A stretch of 64,000 bases of DNA from Ligustrum vulgare (Eukaryota > Streptophyta > Magnoliopsida > Lamiales > Oleaceae): contig OY743169.1 in assembly GCA_963555705.1 (NCBI GenBank), positions 49,590,124 through 49,654,123 of the forward strand, in the 5' to 3' direction. Shown in pieces: positions 34,913 through 48,060 of this stretch (its first letter is position 1; each line of letters starts with the position of its first letter). Under the pieces are notes generated by a model. That model did not search any database and was not told the DNA's origin. It worked only from the letters and a program-made list of their open reading frames with translations. The position numbers and the translations under genes were made by a program.

Positions 34913-35124
34913 ATGATTACTTATGATTCAAAACTATAAATTACGAAAATAAAATAATTAATACATATATTTAAAAATGCATTAATTAATTTAATATGAT
35001 CTTTTATTAAATTGTGCTCTCATGTTTAAAATAAATTTATGACCATCTTATGTAAATTAATCGAATCTTTATTTGACTCCTGGTGGGATATAATCGCATT
35101 TGTTATAATATAACTTTGAGCATA

Positions 35125-35794
35125 TGATGGGTGTCGAATCCAATAAATAATAATAACTTTTTACCCTTATAAAAAATAAATTGTAATAGTGATAAGTAAG
35201 GTCAAATTCATAGGGATTGGTTAGATTTAATTCTCAAAGAAATTAGAACAACAAACTTAAAAAAAAAAAAGTGTTTTGAATTTCAAGTATCAAAGAATAA
35301 AATAATTGCATGAACTTAAATTATTGAAAAATCAAATTAAACAAGAATCCAGCCAAGGTATAATCTTAATATTGATTCATTGAATTGATCATTGATGCAA
35401 AAATAAAATCTTTTACTCTTCTCTAAATTGGTTAAGGCTATTGATACGATCTAACAACCATCTCTACTTACTGTCTCAGTAATCAAGAGATGTTCGTTTA
35501 TTATTTTCCTAATCAATTAACAACCCTAGATACGATCTTAAGATTTAATTTACCAATAGCATTAATCTTTAGCGAGACTACCAATTATAACCAATGAATA
35601 CACAAGTGTGATTTATTTAAGTTATGTTATATATCTTCATAACATGAATGGAAAATCTACCTAAAATCAACTATGTTATTTGCCACTTGTATTAGAAAAT
35701 CTAAACAATTACGGATTTTGATTTCTAATTAGCTAAGTATTGTTTCTAACAATTAAACAACGTACACTTTGTATAATCAATCAAAACAACAACT

Positions 35795-35843
<49 letters not shown>

Positions 35844-36129
35844 AATATACAAGAAATAAAAGAACAATAAAATTAATTTAATCTCAAAATTCTTGCAAAA
35901 TCAAAACCTCAATTATCCCTGTGCTCGAATATTAAATTTAGCTACCCATCAACATTTTGAAATCAAAAACTAAAAAGGAAAGAAAAGCAAAACCATTAAT
36001 AGTGTGCTGGAATTAAAATTAAAAGTGCTTGCTTTACAAAAAAAAAAAAATGTCTCCCTCCATTGTTGCGGCCTGTGGTGCTGCCGATTTTTCTCTCTTT
36101 TTTTTCCCAAATGTGTGTTATTCTTTCAA
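35125..36129 (-). repeat. 3' LTR of the Athila-type element, part 1 (resumes at 39051)
   Basis: Matches 43340-44320 over about 1 kb, for example AATAGCATTAATCTTTAGCG in both. It contains a (TA)n run at about 35798-35837. It stops at the Pack-MULE TSD (36121-36129). Confidence 0.75.
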
Positions 36130-39041
36130 GGGGAAATTACATAAAATGTTCATTTTTACATTGTGACTTGCAAAAATGTCCCAATTTTTTGTTATGTCCA
36201 TTTTCTTAAATTTTAGACTTAAATGCCCTTATTACAAATCAGAAATTCCAACAGCAAGGATAAAATTTTAAATATAATTTTTTATGTAGTTACAAATGAA
36301 AATTTGACACATAATCTAATCTATATATTCAAGAGGACAAATGTGTCCATTCTTGGCGTCCACTAAGAAATATGGTTTAGGTTTCGTCTAACACGTCCAT
36401 CCCGACCCATCCCACAATTTGAAGGCAAAATACAGACGAAATCATCTGAAATTGAAGAACTTCATTCTCTTTCAAATCCCTGGTGGTGTGGTGGCTACTG
36501 GAAATAAATGTACCAAGTCTTTACAGGTGGGGCTTCATGGTGTGGTGAAGAAAGCAGTTAGCTTTGGTGGATGGCATTGGCTGGTAAGTTTTGCAAAAGT
36601 CTGAGTCTTTTTGGGATAATAAATTGAAGATATTATTTGAAGAAATGTGAGATAATAGTAAAATTATGTTTTATTTTATTTTTAGAAACTTTCAATGGAA
36701 CTATGTGTAATTTGAGTATTTCTTGAATTTTTATGGTAATAATCTCCATTTTTGTGTGTGAATTTGTGATGGGATTTCATCAAATTTTTTGTACTTCCGA
36801 AATGTTGGATAAAAATTTATTCAAAATTATGAAGCTAGATGCTTTTTAAAGTGATTTTTTGTTCAAAAATTTCTCTTTTGATTGCTCTGTGCGTGCCAAA
36901 TCTGGGAATTTCATAATGAAGTTTGTTGCTTGTGGTTTTGTGAGTGTATCCGCTGTTATCATAGATATTTTTTAATTTAAGAATTTCTTCATTGCATCTT
37001 CAAAGTGATATTAACTTCTTTCGTTAATAATTTATGATCCATTTCAACGAAATAATGGGGTTTCCTTTGTTTTCTTCCTTGAATTTTAAATATTTTTAGG
37101 GATTGGTGGTGGTGTAATTGATTGTTAAACCATATATAACTAGGAGTTGGGATTAAATACAGTTGGTGTCCATTTATTTCCAATTCCTTAACATCGGCAT
37201 AATCATGACTGCGAATACCAAAATTTTCAAATCAACTAGTTAATTTTCCTTGAAATATATCTGAATTTGATTTTAACATAAAGAGTTGCCTATAAGTATT
37301 GCTTTTTTCCCCTATCAAATCCCTTGAGTAGAAAATTAGTCTTCTTTGTAATGCTTATTTGTAATTTCATAATTAACATGAAAGTTATTGGTTCTGTAAG
37401 TTCCTACAAACAGAACACTATACAGAAAACACAAAAAATTATAGTTGTTCATCCTCAATGTGTATATATGTCAACTTATTGCTGCTGATTTTACTGTAGC
37501 GAAGAAGGGGAAATTCATGCATTTTCTTTACAAACTTCACTTCTCGCTTTTTGGCAGCTTTATAATTACATTATTATATAGTTATATGTGAACCAATTGA
37601 CTAACTCTAAGAAGCCTTCTTGGCCGAGCTTTGGTTGAATGTATGCTAACTAGTGGAGTGTCGTTTTAAATGTATGGTCGTATGAAAATCCAAGGAAAGT
37701 TGATGATCTACCACCTTGCAAGCCTCGTTCAATTCGGCTGAAGATTTCTAGTGCTACCATGAAAATGCCTAACACATGTAGCGGACGGAAGAGGGTAAAG
37801 AGTGATGAGAAGGAGAACAATTGAAGAAGAATGATCTCGTTTTGGTTTTTAAATATAGTCTTGAATTAGATTTAGCATTTAGAGTTCCTCATTTGTGATC
37901 AACATTTTGCACATCTATTAGTGACTTGTTTACTGGAGCATGTTTTTTGAAAGAGTAACTCGATTATTTGTTATGTAATTTGGCTTATTCTCAAGTTGTT
38001 GGACTGATTATGTAATTCTTGATACATGAAATGTCAAGTGTCTAGAAAAACAGGTTTCATTTGTTGAGAAAGACATGTGAAAATGTCGAGAATAATTATA
38101 AATGTTGAATATTAAAGTGCGAAATGTAGAGAATTTAGTTTTCAAGTAACTAAATCAAGATGAATCACATCATGTGCCTGCTGATTTCACCTTGGAAGAA
38201 GCTCAATTTTTGTTTGGAGTTCCATATGTGAACAAGTTTGGTGATGAAGGAGGACTGTCTGTGAACATGGAAGAAATCATTGTTATAAGCTCTAACGAGG
38301 ACGAAGTTAGTGATGTTTCTGGTATCTCCTCAGTTGATGATTGGTAGACGTGATTATCTGCTTTATGGAAGTTTAGGTGAATAAGCATTTTTTTGTGTCG
38401 TCAAATTACTATTTGTTGTTCTGCACTTCATGCAAATTGCTTTGTAATGAAGGTAATATGACGTGAATGCAACATATTGAACTGATATGACGTCAATCAA
38501 ATGGCGTTCTTGAGATAAGTCAACATAAACATGATGTCAATAAGAAAGCACTTGAAATGATAAACAAAAGATGTTCTCAATCATTGCAAATTCATTTCCG
38601 ACAATCCCGACATTTGGAAAGTGTCTAGAACAACAATCTAAATGTTAGTCTCGATATTTAAAATGTCGAGAATATCGTATCAGGATTCCTTCATTACTTG
38701 CTTTTATCATCTTCTTCAACCACCATTATTTAGAAACATTTCATTTTCACCCAAAAAAAAAAAAAGTTTTTCTCAAAATTCATTTGGTTATTACCTAATA
38801 GATAATAAAAGGTTTGATTGAGACCAGTAGATATTAATTAGTCTTGATGTGACTTGTCAAGGAAGAAATGATTAAAAATTGGGATATGAAACTATTTAAA
38901 TAATTTTTCATTTTATTTTGAGTGTTCATCAAGGGTAAGATAGTCAATTTATACCTAAATTTAGACATTTTTGCAAAAAGTATCAACATTGGACACAACT
39001 ATTGTGATTAGCATGGAATTGGACATTTTTTAAAATTCCCC
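36130..39041. mobile_element. Pack-MULE-like non-autonomous Mutator element
   Basis: 2912 bp bounded by a perfect 9-bp direct repeat TTCTTTCAA (36121-36129 and 39042-39050), the TSD length of Mutator-like elements. The ends are diverged inverted repeats: GGGGAAATTACATAAAATG at the left, and GGGGAATTTTAAAAAATGTC read from the right. Both have TTGCAAAAATGTC 45-75 bases in. The interior has no transposase but carries three exon-like open blocks on the plus strand (36415-36583, 37654-37824, 38159-38347), as expected of a MULE that captured host gene fragments. Confidence 0.8.
36415..38347 (+). pseudogene. Three exon-like blocks captured by the MULE, parent gene not identified
   Basis: Block 1 (36415-36583) contains VATGNKCTKSLQVGLHGVV and KKAVSFGGWHWLV and stops at a strong donor, CTG|GTAAGT. 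Block 2 (37654-37824) contains WSYENPRKVDDLPPCKPRS and MPNTCSGRKRVKSDEKENN, then TGA. Block 3 (38159-38347) contains HHVPADFTLEEAQFLFGVPY, then an acidic tail (EEIIVISSNEDEVSDVS) ending VDDW and TAG. The composition (basic nuclear-signal-like KRVK, acidic Ser-rich tail) differs from the surrounding AT-rich DNA. I do not recognise the parent gene. The blocks may come from one gene or several, and expression is unknown. Confidence 0.5.
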
Positions 39042-39050
39042 TTCTTTCAA

Positions 39051-39458
39051 TTCCCCTCAATGTAGTCTAATGATGGTCGGCTGATCGACTTTTTCCAAAG
39101 TCTGCCCTCTTTCTATTTTTTCCAAGTTCTGACCTCTTTCTTCCACTGTGAGGTACTGCCCAAGAAAATAGTCCAGTGGTTGGGCCTTTTTTAAAATGTC
39201 GAACTAAAATTCCAAGTGTAGTGTCCTGTCTCTTTTTGTTCCTAAAGTGTCCAAGTCTAGCTGTTGGGCTTCTTTTCGGTCTACTTTTTGAGTGCTGAAA
39301 TCATTTTTCTCAATTTGTAATATTGAGTCCAATTTTGATCCAACTCCTTCACTAATTAACCAAATATGAAATATAATTATTTTTCACAAATTCAGTATTT
39401 AAATTCATTAAAACAAGAGGAAATATCACAAATTAAACAACAATTATGCATTATATCA
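39051..39458 (-). repeat. 3' LTR of the Athila-type element, part 2
   Basis: Matches 57530-57838 (ATCATTTTTCTCAATTTGT, AAATATCACAAATTAAACAA). The end ATATCA at 39458 adjoins minus-strand GCTTGAGGACAAACATTGTC, the sequence normally found just before the PPT of Athila and Tat elements. Confidence 0.75.
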
Positions 39459-40948
<1,490 letters not shown>

Positions 40949-40951
40949 TTA

Positions 40952-41724
40952 GGTGGCGTTCTGTTTGTATTTTATTTTTTATTTTTCATTTTCGAAAATG
41001 TTTTGTATTTCTTGTTTTTATTTTTGTTTTCAAATTTGCTAAAAACGCGTTTGGTTTGTCATTTCTGAAAACTGTTTTTGAAAATAAAAAACTGAAAAAC
41101 ACATTCTTTTTGAAATTTTGCAGAATACTACTTAAACTATTTTTAATTAATTTGCTTGCAGAAAACTATTGGCTCAAACATAAATTTTCTTTTATAATAC
41201 ACTGAAAATATGGTTACATGCAACAAACTAATGTGAGCATTAAGAATCTGTATTAACACAGCTTGGTCAAGTTCGGGATTTGAGGAAACTCTAGTTCCAT
41301 TAAAATTCAGAAAATGCAAGTTCTTTCAAAACCATCAGAGTCCATTTATCAAGGCATTTTTTGAAATATAACAACAAGAATTTCTCTTAATTTTTTTTTT
41401 TAATGTTGATATTGAATTCAATAAAACTTTATTTAAGCTTAGTTTCAAGTTAGGATAATTCTCCAAAAAAAAAAATATTTATTTAGAATTAGTTCCAAGT
41501 TAGGATAATTTAAAAAAAAAAATGTATTTTACGCGTTTTGAACATTTTTTGTTGAAATACACAAAAAACGCCCAAAACGAGATTATGAGCGTTTTGCGTT
41601 TCGTGAACAATTTTTTTTTTTTTTTTCCAAAATGCGTTTTCGAAAATGGTAAAGAGAACGTATTTTTAGTGTTTTCAAAAATAAAAATAGAAAACAACAT
41701 CAAAACAGCAAAGAGAACAGGGAC
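40952..41724. mobile_element. PIF/Harbinger-like MITE, copy C
   Basis: 773 bp. Ends GGTGGCGTTCTGTTTG and, from the right, GTCCCTGTTCTCTTTG, with TSD TTA on both sides (40949-40951, 41725-41727). It shares the terminal GTTCTCTTTG motif and internal AAAACGC-rich blocks with the copies at 46254 and 60922. It splits Athila gag. Confidence 0.75.
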
Positions 41725-43315
41725 TTACCTTTTCGTTGCCTTTTAATTTTCTCTTGTTAGTGCAAAAATCCTTGAGAGACATAGCATAAAAAGGTACTTG
41801 TTTAATTGTATCAAGTAAGGAAATATTTAACTCAATTTTTCGAACAGTTTCAATGATTTCCTTCTCTTCTTCCTTCTTCTTGGATTTACTCAATCTTGTA
41901 GAGAATAGAGGACGTGTCATATAAACTTTTGGTGGTTCTCTAGTAAGGTCTTCAGATTGGTCAGATTGATGTTAAGGGATAATTTCCTTCTCAGTTTCTT
42001 TCCCTAAGTTGCCTTGCTTCATCTGCTAGGTTCTTTCAATTCCTTCCCACTACTCAAGGTAATTGTACTAACATTTTGTTTTGGGTTAACAAGAGTTTGT
42101 GAAGGCAATTTACTTTGAGATTCCAATCTGTTCATAGTTGATGCTAATTGACTCACTAGGGTCTTCAAGTTCTTAATGTCCGTCCTCGTTAGGAATTGAC
42201 ATATCTTAACTTGACGAAGGTTCCTATGGTAGAGGAGTAGGCTGTCTAGGTTGGAACTGTTGGAATTTCGATCTTGTCTGATAACTGAAGTTAGGATGAT
42301 CCCTCCATCCTGGGTTGTAAGTGTTTGAATAGGGATCTTGCATTATTTGTTTGAGGTGGGCCTGGAAATCTTTCAACTGCATTAGCCTACTCAAAAGATT
42401 ATTCTTGAAGAGTAATACACGTATCAGTTGGATGACCAGTAGCAACACAAATTCCACAAGCTTTAACCTATTGTATATTTCCTACAACCATTTGTTGAAC
42501 AAGAGAGGTTAAATTTTCTATTTAATTTTCAAGAGAAGATACATTTACCTCATTTACCCTTTTCAAAAGGTTGTCTTGTCTGAATTCAAATTGTTGTGTG
42601 TTAACAACCATGATGGAGATCAAATTCCTAGCGTTAGTTGGGGTTTTATTCACTATTGAACCTCCACTAGCTACATCCATCATCTTCCTTTCCATTTGCA
42701 ACAATCCTTCATAAAAGTATAGAATGAGCAATTGTTCTGAGATCCCGTGTTGGGGACAACTTGCACATAGTTGCTTGAACATTTCCGAATATTCATGAAG
42801 GGTTTCAGTATCTCTCTGTTTGATTCCACATATTTCCATTCTGATATTTGCAACCCATGAAGCAAGGAAAAATTTATCAAGAAACAATTTGACTATCCCT
42901 ATCCACGTAGTTACAGAACCTGCAGGTAAGTAAAATAGCCAATCCTTTGTTGTATAGGTCAGTGAGAATGGAAAAGCATGCATTTTGATCTATTCTTCAG
43001 TTACTCTTTATGGTTTTAAGCTTGAACACACCATGTATAATTCCTTCAAATGCTTGTGGGGATCTTCAAAATCAAGACCATAGAATTTGAGGAGCAAACG
43101 AATTAAGATAGATTTTAGTTCAAAGTCCACCTCTGAAGCTGGGTATTAAACGCAAAGTTGTTGTAGATTTTCATTTAGTGCAGTCAATTCCCTTAATGTT
43201 CTTTCCTCGTAAGCCATTCTTCTTTTTTTTTTTTCTATCTCAAAATCATTGGATGATGAATCAATCTAGCATAAAAGGAATAAAAAATAAAAAATTAAAT
43301 TTATTTTGACACCAA

Positions 43316-43333
43316 TCCCTGGCAACAGCGCAA
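43316..43333 (-). other. Primer-binding site of the Athila-type element
   Basis: Minus strand TTGCGCTGTTGCCAGGGA, a slightly mutated form of TGGCGCCGTTGCCGGGGA, the tRNA-Asp-type PBS of Athila elements. It lies seven bases from the LTR end at 43340. Confidence 0.75.
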
Positions 43334-43339
43334 AAAATT

Positions 43340-44323
43340 TGATGCGTATCGAATCCAACGAATAATAATATCTTTCTCTAGAAAAATAAATTGTGATAGT
43401 GATGAGCAAGGTCGAATCCACAAGGATTTGGTTAGATTTAATTCTCCAAGAAATTTTAACAATAAATTAAAAATATAGGGATTTTGAATTTTGATGTGAA
43501 GTCTATTTGTAATAAAATAATTGCAAGGAATTAAATTAGTGAAAATATCAAATTAGATAAATATACAACCCAAGGTATATCTCAGAATTGATTCATAAAA
43601 TTGATCATGGATGCAAAAATAAAATCCTTTACTATATCTCTAAATTGGTTATGATTATTGATACGATCTACCAACTTATCCCTCCCTAACTATTTGAAAA
43701 TCAAGAGACGCTCTTTGACTATTTCTCTATCAATAAACAACCCTAAATATAACCTTAGAATTTAATTTATCAATAGCATTAATCTTTAGCGGGATGACAA
43801 ATTCTAACCTACAAATATACACGCGTGATTCATTTAAGATAGATCATATACTTCCACAATTTAAATTGAAAACCTATAGGAAATCAACTATGTTATTTAT
43901 CACGAATGTTAGAATATCTAAACAATCATGAATTTAGATTTCTAATTGGCAATATATTATTTTGACAATCAAAACAACTTGCACTTTGAATTAATCAATC
44001 AAAACAACAATTTCAATACATGAACAAAAGATAAATAAATAGAGAACAAATAAAAGAAAAATGAATTTAATTAGATCTTATAATTTTTGGTGAATCAAAA
44101 CATCGAATATTTTTGTGCTGAAATAATAAATTAGCTATCCATCGACATTTTAAAAGAATAATCAAACAAAAGTCTAAAGCGTGGCTGCCTCCAATCAATT
44201 GTTGTGCTGCCGTCCCTTGAAATTCCTCTACAAGTAGTGCCCTCTCCGTTTTGTTGTGGTGGCTGCCGTCAAGTCCTCAATCCAAAAAAAATGGTGCTAC
44301 CCACTTTTTTTTCAATTCTTTTT
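43340..44323 (-). repeat. 5' LTR of the Athila-type element, part 1 (resumes at about 57514)
   Basis: Homologous to 35125-36129 in the same orientation. It is interrupted at about 44323 by the large MULE, within about 20 bases of the point where the other LTR is interrupted by the Pack-MULE. Confidence 0.72.
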
Positions 44324-46250
44324 GGGAAAAATTCATATATACTTGAAGTAAAAATAATAATTCCAAATGTACTACAAATTTGAATAAATGTCTAAAATAC
44401 TATATAATGTATATAAATATATCACGTATACTTTTCCCTATAATTACTCTCAGAATAATGTTGTAACTGATAATTTAAAACCACCACATATTAAGCAGCA
44501 TTTAATTCTTTCCAAAATCAGATTCTATTCCAAAAGTCTCAACGAAAAATACATCATATTAGAGGATAATCAGTTGCTGGGCTTTCCATATTTATTAGAG
44601 AATCAAATGGTTTCCTCAATGCAATCTACAAGTTGGGTTCTTGTTTATGTATCATATTTTGGAGATTATAGCTTGATTTCAAATATGTCGTATTCGATGA
44701 TAAATTCAACGTCAATACAACTTTGTGTTTGTTCTGGTCCATTATAATCATATGAATGCGTGTACTATGTAAAATCCTTGATACCCTACTCCATCAATTT
44801 ATTGAAATTTCATTTCTCTAAACATGAACTTAACTACTCTTGTGGACATTAATGAAAAAATGATTTCACTTTTTGATGTTAATTATTGAAGTGAAGCACA
44901 TTACCGTATTCTAATAAGTGGTATATATGTATAGTTAATTTCTCGTTCCATTGCTTTATGATGATAACAATTTATTTAGTAATGTTAATTGAAAATTAAA
45001 GCATTGTCCAATAACGCGCAAGTGTCGACCTCCAGTGATGTGGTTTATCATATGGGGAATGGAGTTACACAAATATTGTTGATATGGAGAAAATGTACTT
45101 GAAATTGATACCTATTTCAAGTGGATATGCTCCCTTGCTAACATATATTAGCAGGCAATGGTGAGAATAGGTTGGACACTTACTACTGTTGTTCAGAACA
45201 TCAAACTCTTTGGTTGTTTATATCATGCCAATCGATGATATTAATCATTGGAAATTTTCCACTAACATTAGATATATAACTATACATCTCCCAGCGGCAG
45301 AGAGACAAGCTTAGAGGTCGAGGGAACCCAAAAAATAAAGTGCGAAAGGATTCAACCCATGCCGATGGAACAAGTTGTGAAGAGGAAGATAAAAATTGGT
45401 GAAGCAGTACGAATGAATCCAATTTCACGTGGTTTATGTGGTCTGCAAAGAGTACATGCAATTTCAATTTTTCCCTCCACGATCTCCACAGATTTTGGAT
45501 CCCTCTGTTACTACAATCTTTAAAAGCCAATGATAATTTCCTTTGGGTGTTGCTGCCTGATGAAACTTAAACATCTCTTTGCTGGATGAAGATTGAATCC
45601 ATTTGTAATGGTCGATTTTGAATACCCATTATCTGAGAATCTTTTGACATATTTCCTACCAGTTCCAGGACGCATATACAGTATACTACATAGTCGTACG
45701 CCGATTGGGTGAAGTCATCATCCAACTGAAAAACTGGGTACTTGTCTGTATAGTCTTCCAAATCTGTATGTTTTACAAAGCCTGAGTTATGCTGATCTAC
45801 CACATCGAAATGGATTTTAAATTCCTGAACAAAAATCCCATTATCAACAAGGTTAAATGTAAAAATCTTTGCTCGAAAATAGAGACAACAGATTTCGTTG
45901 TATGGTATTTAATATGACTGATCGTCGGATGATTTGAGAATTTGTGAATAATCCCATTTCTTGATTTTGATTTGTTTTGAGTGTGTTCTTAATTCTTATG
46001 CAATTTAGGGTTTAAGAAAGAAGAAAGAGGGTTTTCCCCGTTGACCAATTTCTCTGCAATTTTCACAAAATAAAGCTACAAGTCCCTAGCTGTACTTGTA
46101 GCACAACCCATTTTCAGGTAAAGTTTCTCACAAGAGTTCATTTTGTTATTGGATCGTTGACAATCTAAATCATCTGTTAAGATAAAAGATAGAGGCTTAG
46201 CAAGAAATCACAACTGGAATGAATCAGTGGGGGATGAAGTTTCAGAGATA
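44324..46250. other. Left arm of the large MULE: no recognised gene, two open minus-strand stretches
   Basis: Minus-strand frames at 45803-45567 (HNSGFVKHTDLEDYTDKYPV, FQLDDDFTQSAYDYVVYCIC) and 45530-45201 (MAFKDCSNRGIQNLWRSWRE) look like ordinary protein sequence, unlike the AT-rich surroundings. They could be captured host exons. I recognise no domain. A plus-strand frame at 44388-44747 is less convincing. Confidence 0.4.
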
Positions 46251-46253
46251 TTA

Positions 46254-46667
46254 GGGGTCGTTCTCTTTGTGTTTCAATTTTGGATTTTGAGTTTTGAATT
46301 TTGTTTTGAATTTTGGATTTTGATTGTTTGTTTTGGGATTGCTGAAAACATGTTCTCTTTGTGATTTTGGAAAACTGTTTTCCAAAATAAAAAACTGAAA
46401 AATGCGTTTACTTTGTAATTTTTTGATATATTTATTTTGTGATATTTTATATGTAAAAAATAGTTGATTTGTTGAATTACATTAATTTTAATGTTAAAAA
46501 ATCAGTTAGCTCTCTATGTCAATAAATTCATCATTAATATTGTTTCAGCTAAAAAAAAATTTAACTACATACCAACAAAATCTTAATATGGATCTATATA
46601 TAATGACAAAATAACATAAAAATTTCAAGTGAAGGAAGTGTCTCACATTTACAACAACAACAACAAC

Positions 46668-46737
<70 letters not shown>

Positions 46738-47143
46738 AAATTACAAAATAAAAAATAAAAAATCTTAACATTGATCTATATAATGGCAAAATAACATAAG
46801 AATTTCAAGTGAAGGAAGTGCCTCACTTTTAAAAAAAGAATAATAATAATAAATAAATAATTTACAAAAAAAAAAAACTTAAAATGGATCTATATATAAT
46901 GGAAAAATAACATAAGAACTTCAAGTGAATGAAGTCTCACTTTTACAAAAAAAAAAAAAAAAAAATCTTAACGTGGATATATAATGACAAAATAATATAA
47001 GAACTTAAAGTGAAGGTAGTGTCTCACTTTTACAAAAAAATAATAATAATTTACCAAAAAAAAAAAAAAAATCTTAATATGGATCTATATATAATGACAA
47101 AATAACATAAGAATTTCAAGTGAAAGAATTATCTCACATTTAA

Positions 47144-47194
<51 letters not shown>

Positions 47195-47493
47195 AATAAA
47201 TTACAAAAAAAAATCTTAACATGAATCTATATATAATGGCAAAATAATATAAGAATTTCAAGTGAAGGAAGTGTCTCACATTTACAAAAAAAATTCAAAA
47301 CGCGCGTTTTGGTCGTTTTGGACTTTTTAACACAAAAATATCCAAAACGCAATAAACTCGTTTTGAGTTTCCTTTATATTTTTTTGGTGTTTTGGAAAAC
47401 GCGTTTCTGAAAATGGGTGAAGTGAACGCGTTTTCGATATTTCCAAAAATTTAAAACTCAAAACGGGCTCAAAACAGCAAAGAGAACGGGGTC
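46254..47493. mobile_element. PIF/Harbinger-like MITE, copy A, with internal minisatellite
   Basis: 1240 bp, TSD TTA at 46251-46253 and 47494-47496. Ends GGGGTCGTTCTCTTTG and, from the right, GACCCCGTTCTCTTTG. The 3-bp TTA/TAA TSD and G-rich terminus fit PIF/Harbinger-like elements. The interior has six copies of an about 70-bp unit (GGATCTATATATAATGACAA...GAAGTGTCTCACATTTACA) separated by A-runs and (AAT)n. There is no coding capacity. It resides inside the large MULE, upstream of its plus-strand gene. Confidence 0.82.
46583..47290. repeat. Minisatellite of about 70-bp units with A/(AAT)n spacers, 6 copies, in MITE A
   Basis: Units start near 46583, 46762, 46879, 46966, 47070 and 47213. Each has ATCTTAA...GGATCTATATATAATG, AAAATAACATAAGAATTTCA and GTGAAGGAAGTGTCTCAC. 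Spacers include (AAT)n at about 46668-46731 and 47148-47188. Confidence 0.85.
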
Positions 47494-48060
47494 TTAGTGT
47501 TTTGATTTGGTAAACGCATGAGATTTGGGTAATTGTGAGGTGAGAAGCAATTAATGTGTAGTGATTGATGCAGTTGATTTGATAAAAGTTAAGTGAATTG
47601 GAGAATATCAATTTTTTATTTTTTTTTCCAGTGAAAGTAGGAATAAAATATGTGTAATGTAAAATTATAAAAAATGAATACTTTATTATTATAAAGTGAA
47701 AATTACATGGAACCCTGTTTTTTAATTTTAGATTTCAAAAATAAGGGAAAACTGAGATTTATTCAAATTTCAGGTAATAAAGTTTATTATATGATTTTAT
47801 TAAATATGAAATACAACTATTACGCCACTAACCACCGTCATTATCGCAATTTAAATGTAGAAACTAAATTATCGAAACAAATAAACATAAATCATATCCC
47901 TAAATATACGATACACGTCTTCTTCCTATCACTTACGTCTGCCAATAAACAGGAAACCGCGCATTAGCTGTGCTATTTGTGAACGGAAGGAAAACTGAGA
48001 AAGGCGATTCGTATCTTTTCATTCTCAACTGCCATTAAGCCGTGAAGAGTAAAAGCGATA

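Noticed and set aside
36130..39041. Reading the Pack-MULE as an internal deletion derivative of the large MULE
   Set aside because: Beyond a few terminal bases the two share no visible sequence, including the subterminal regions and the GGTCAC motif.
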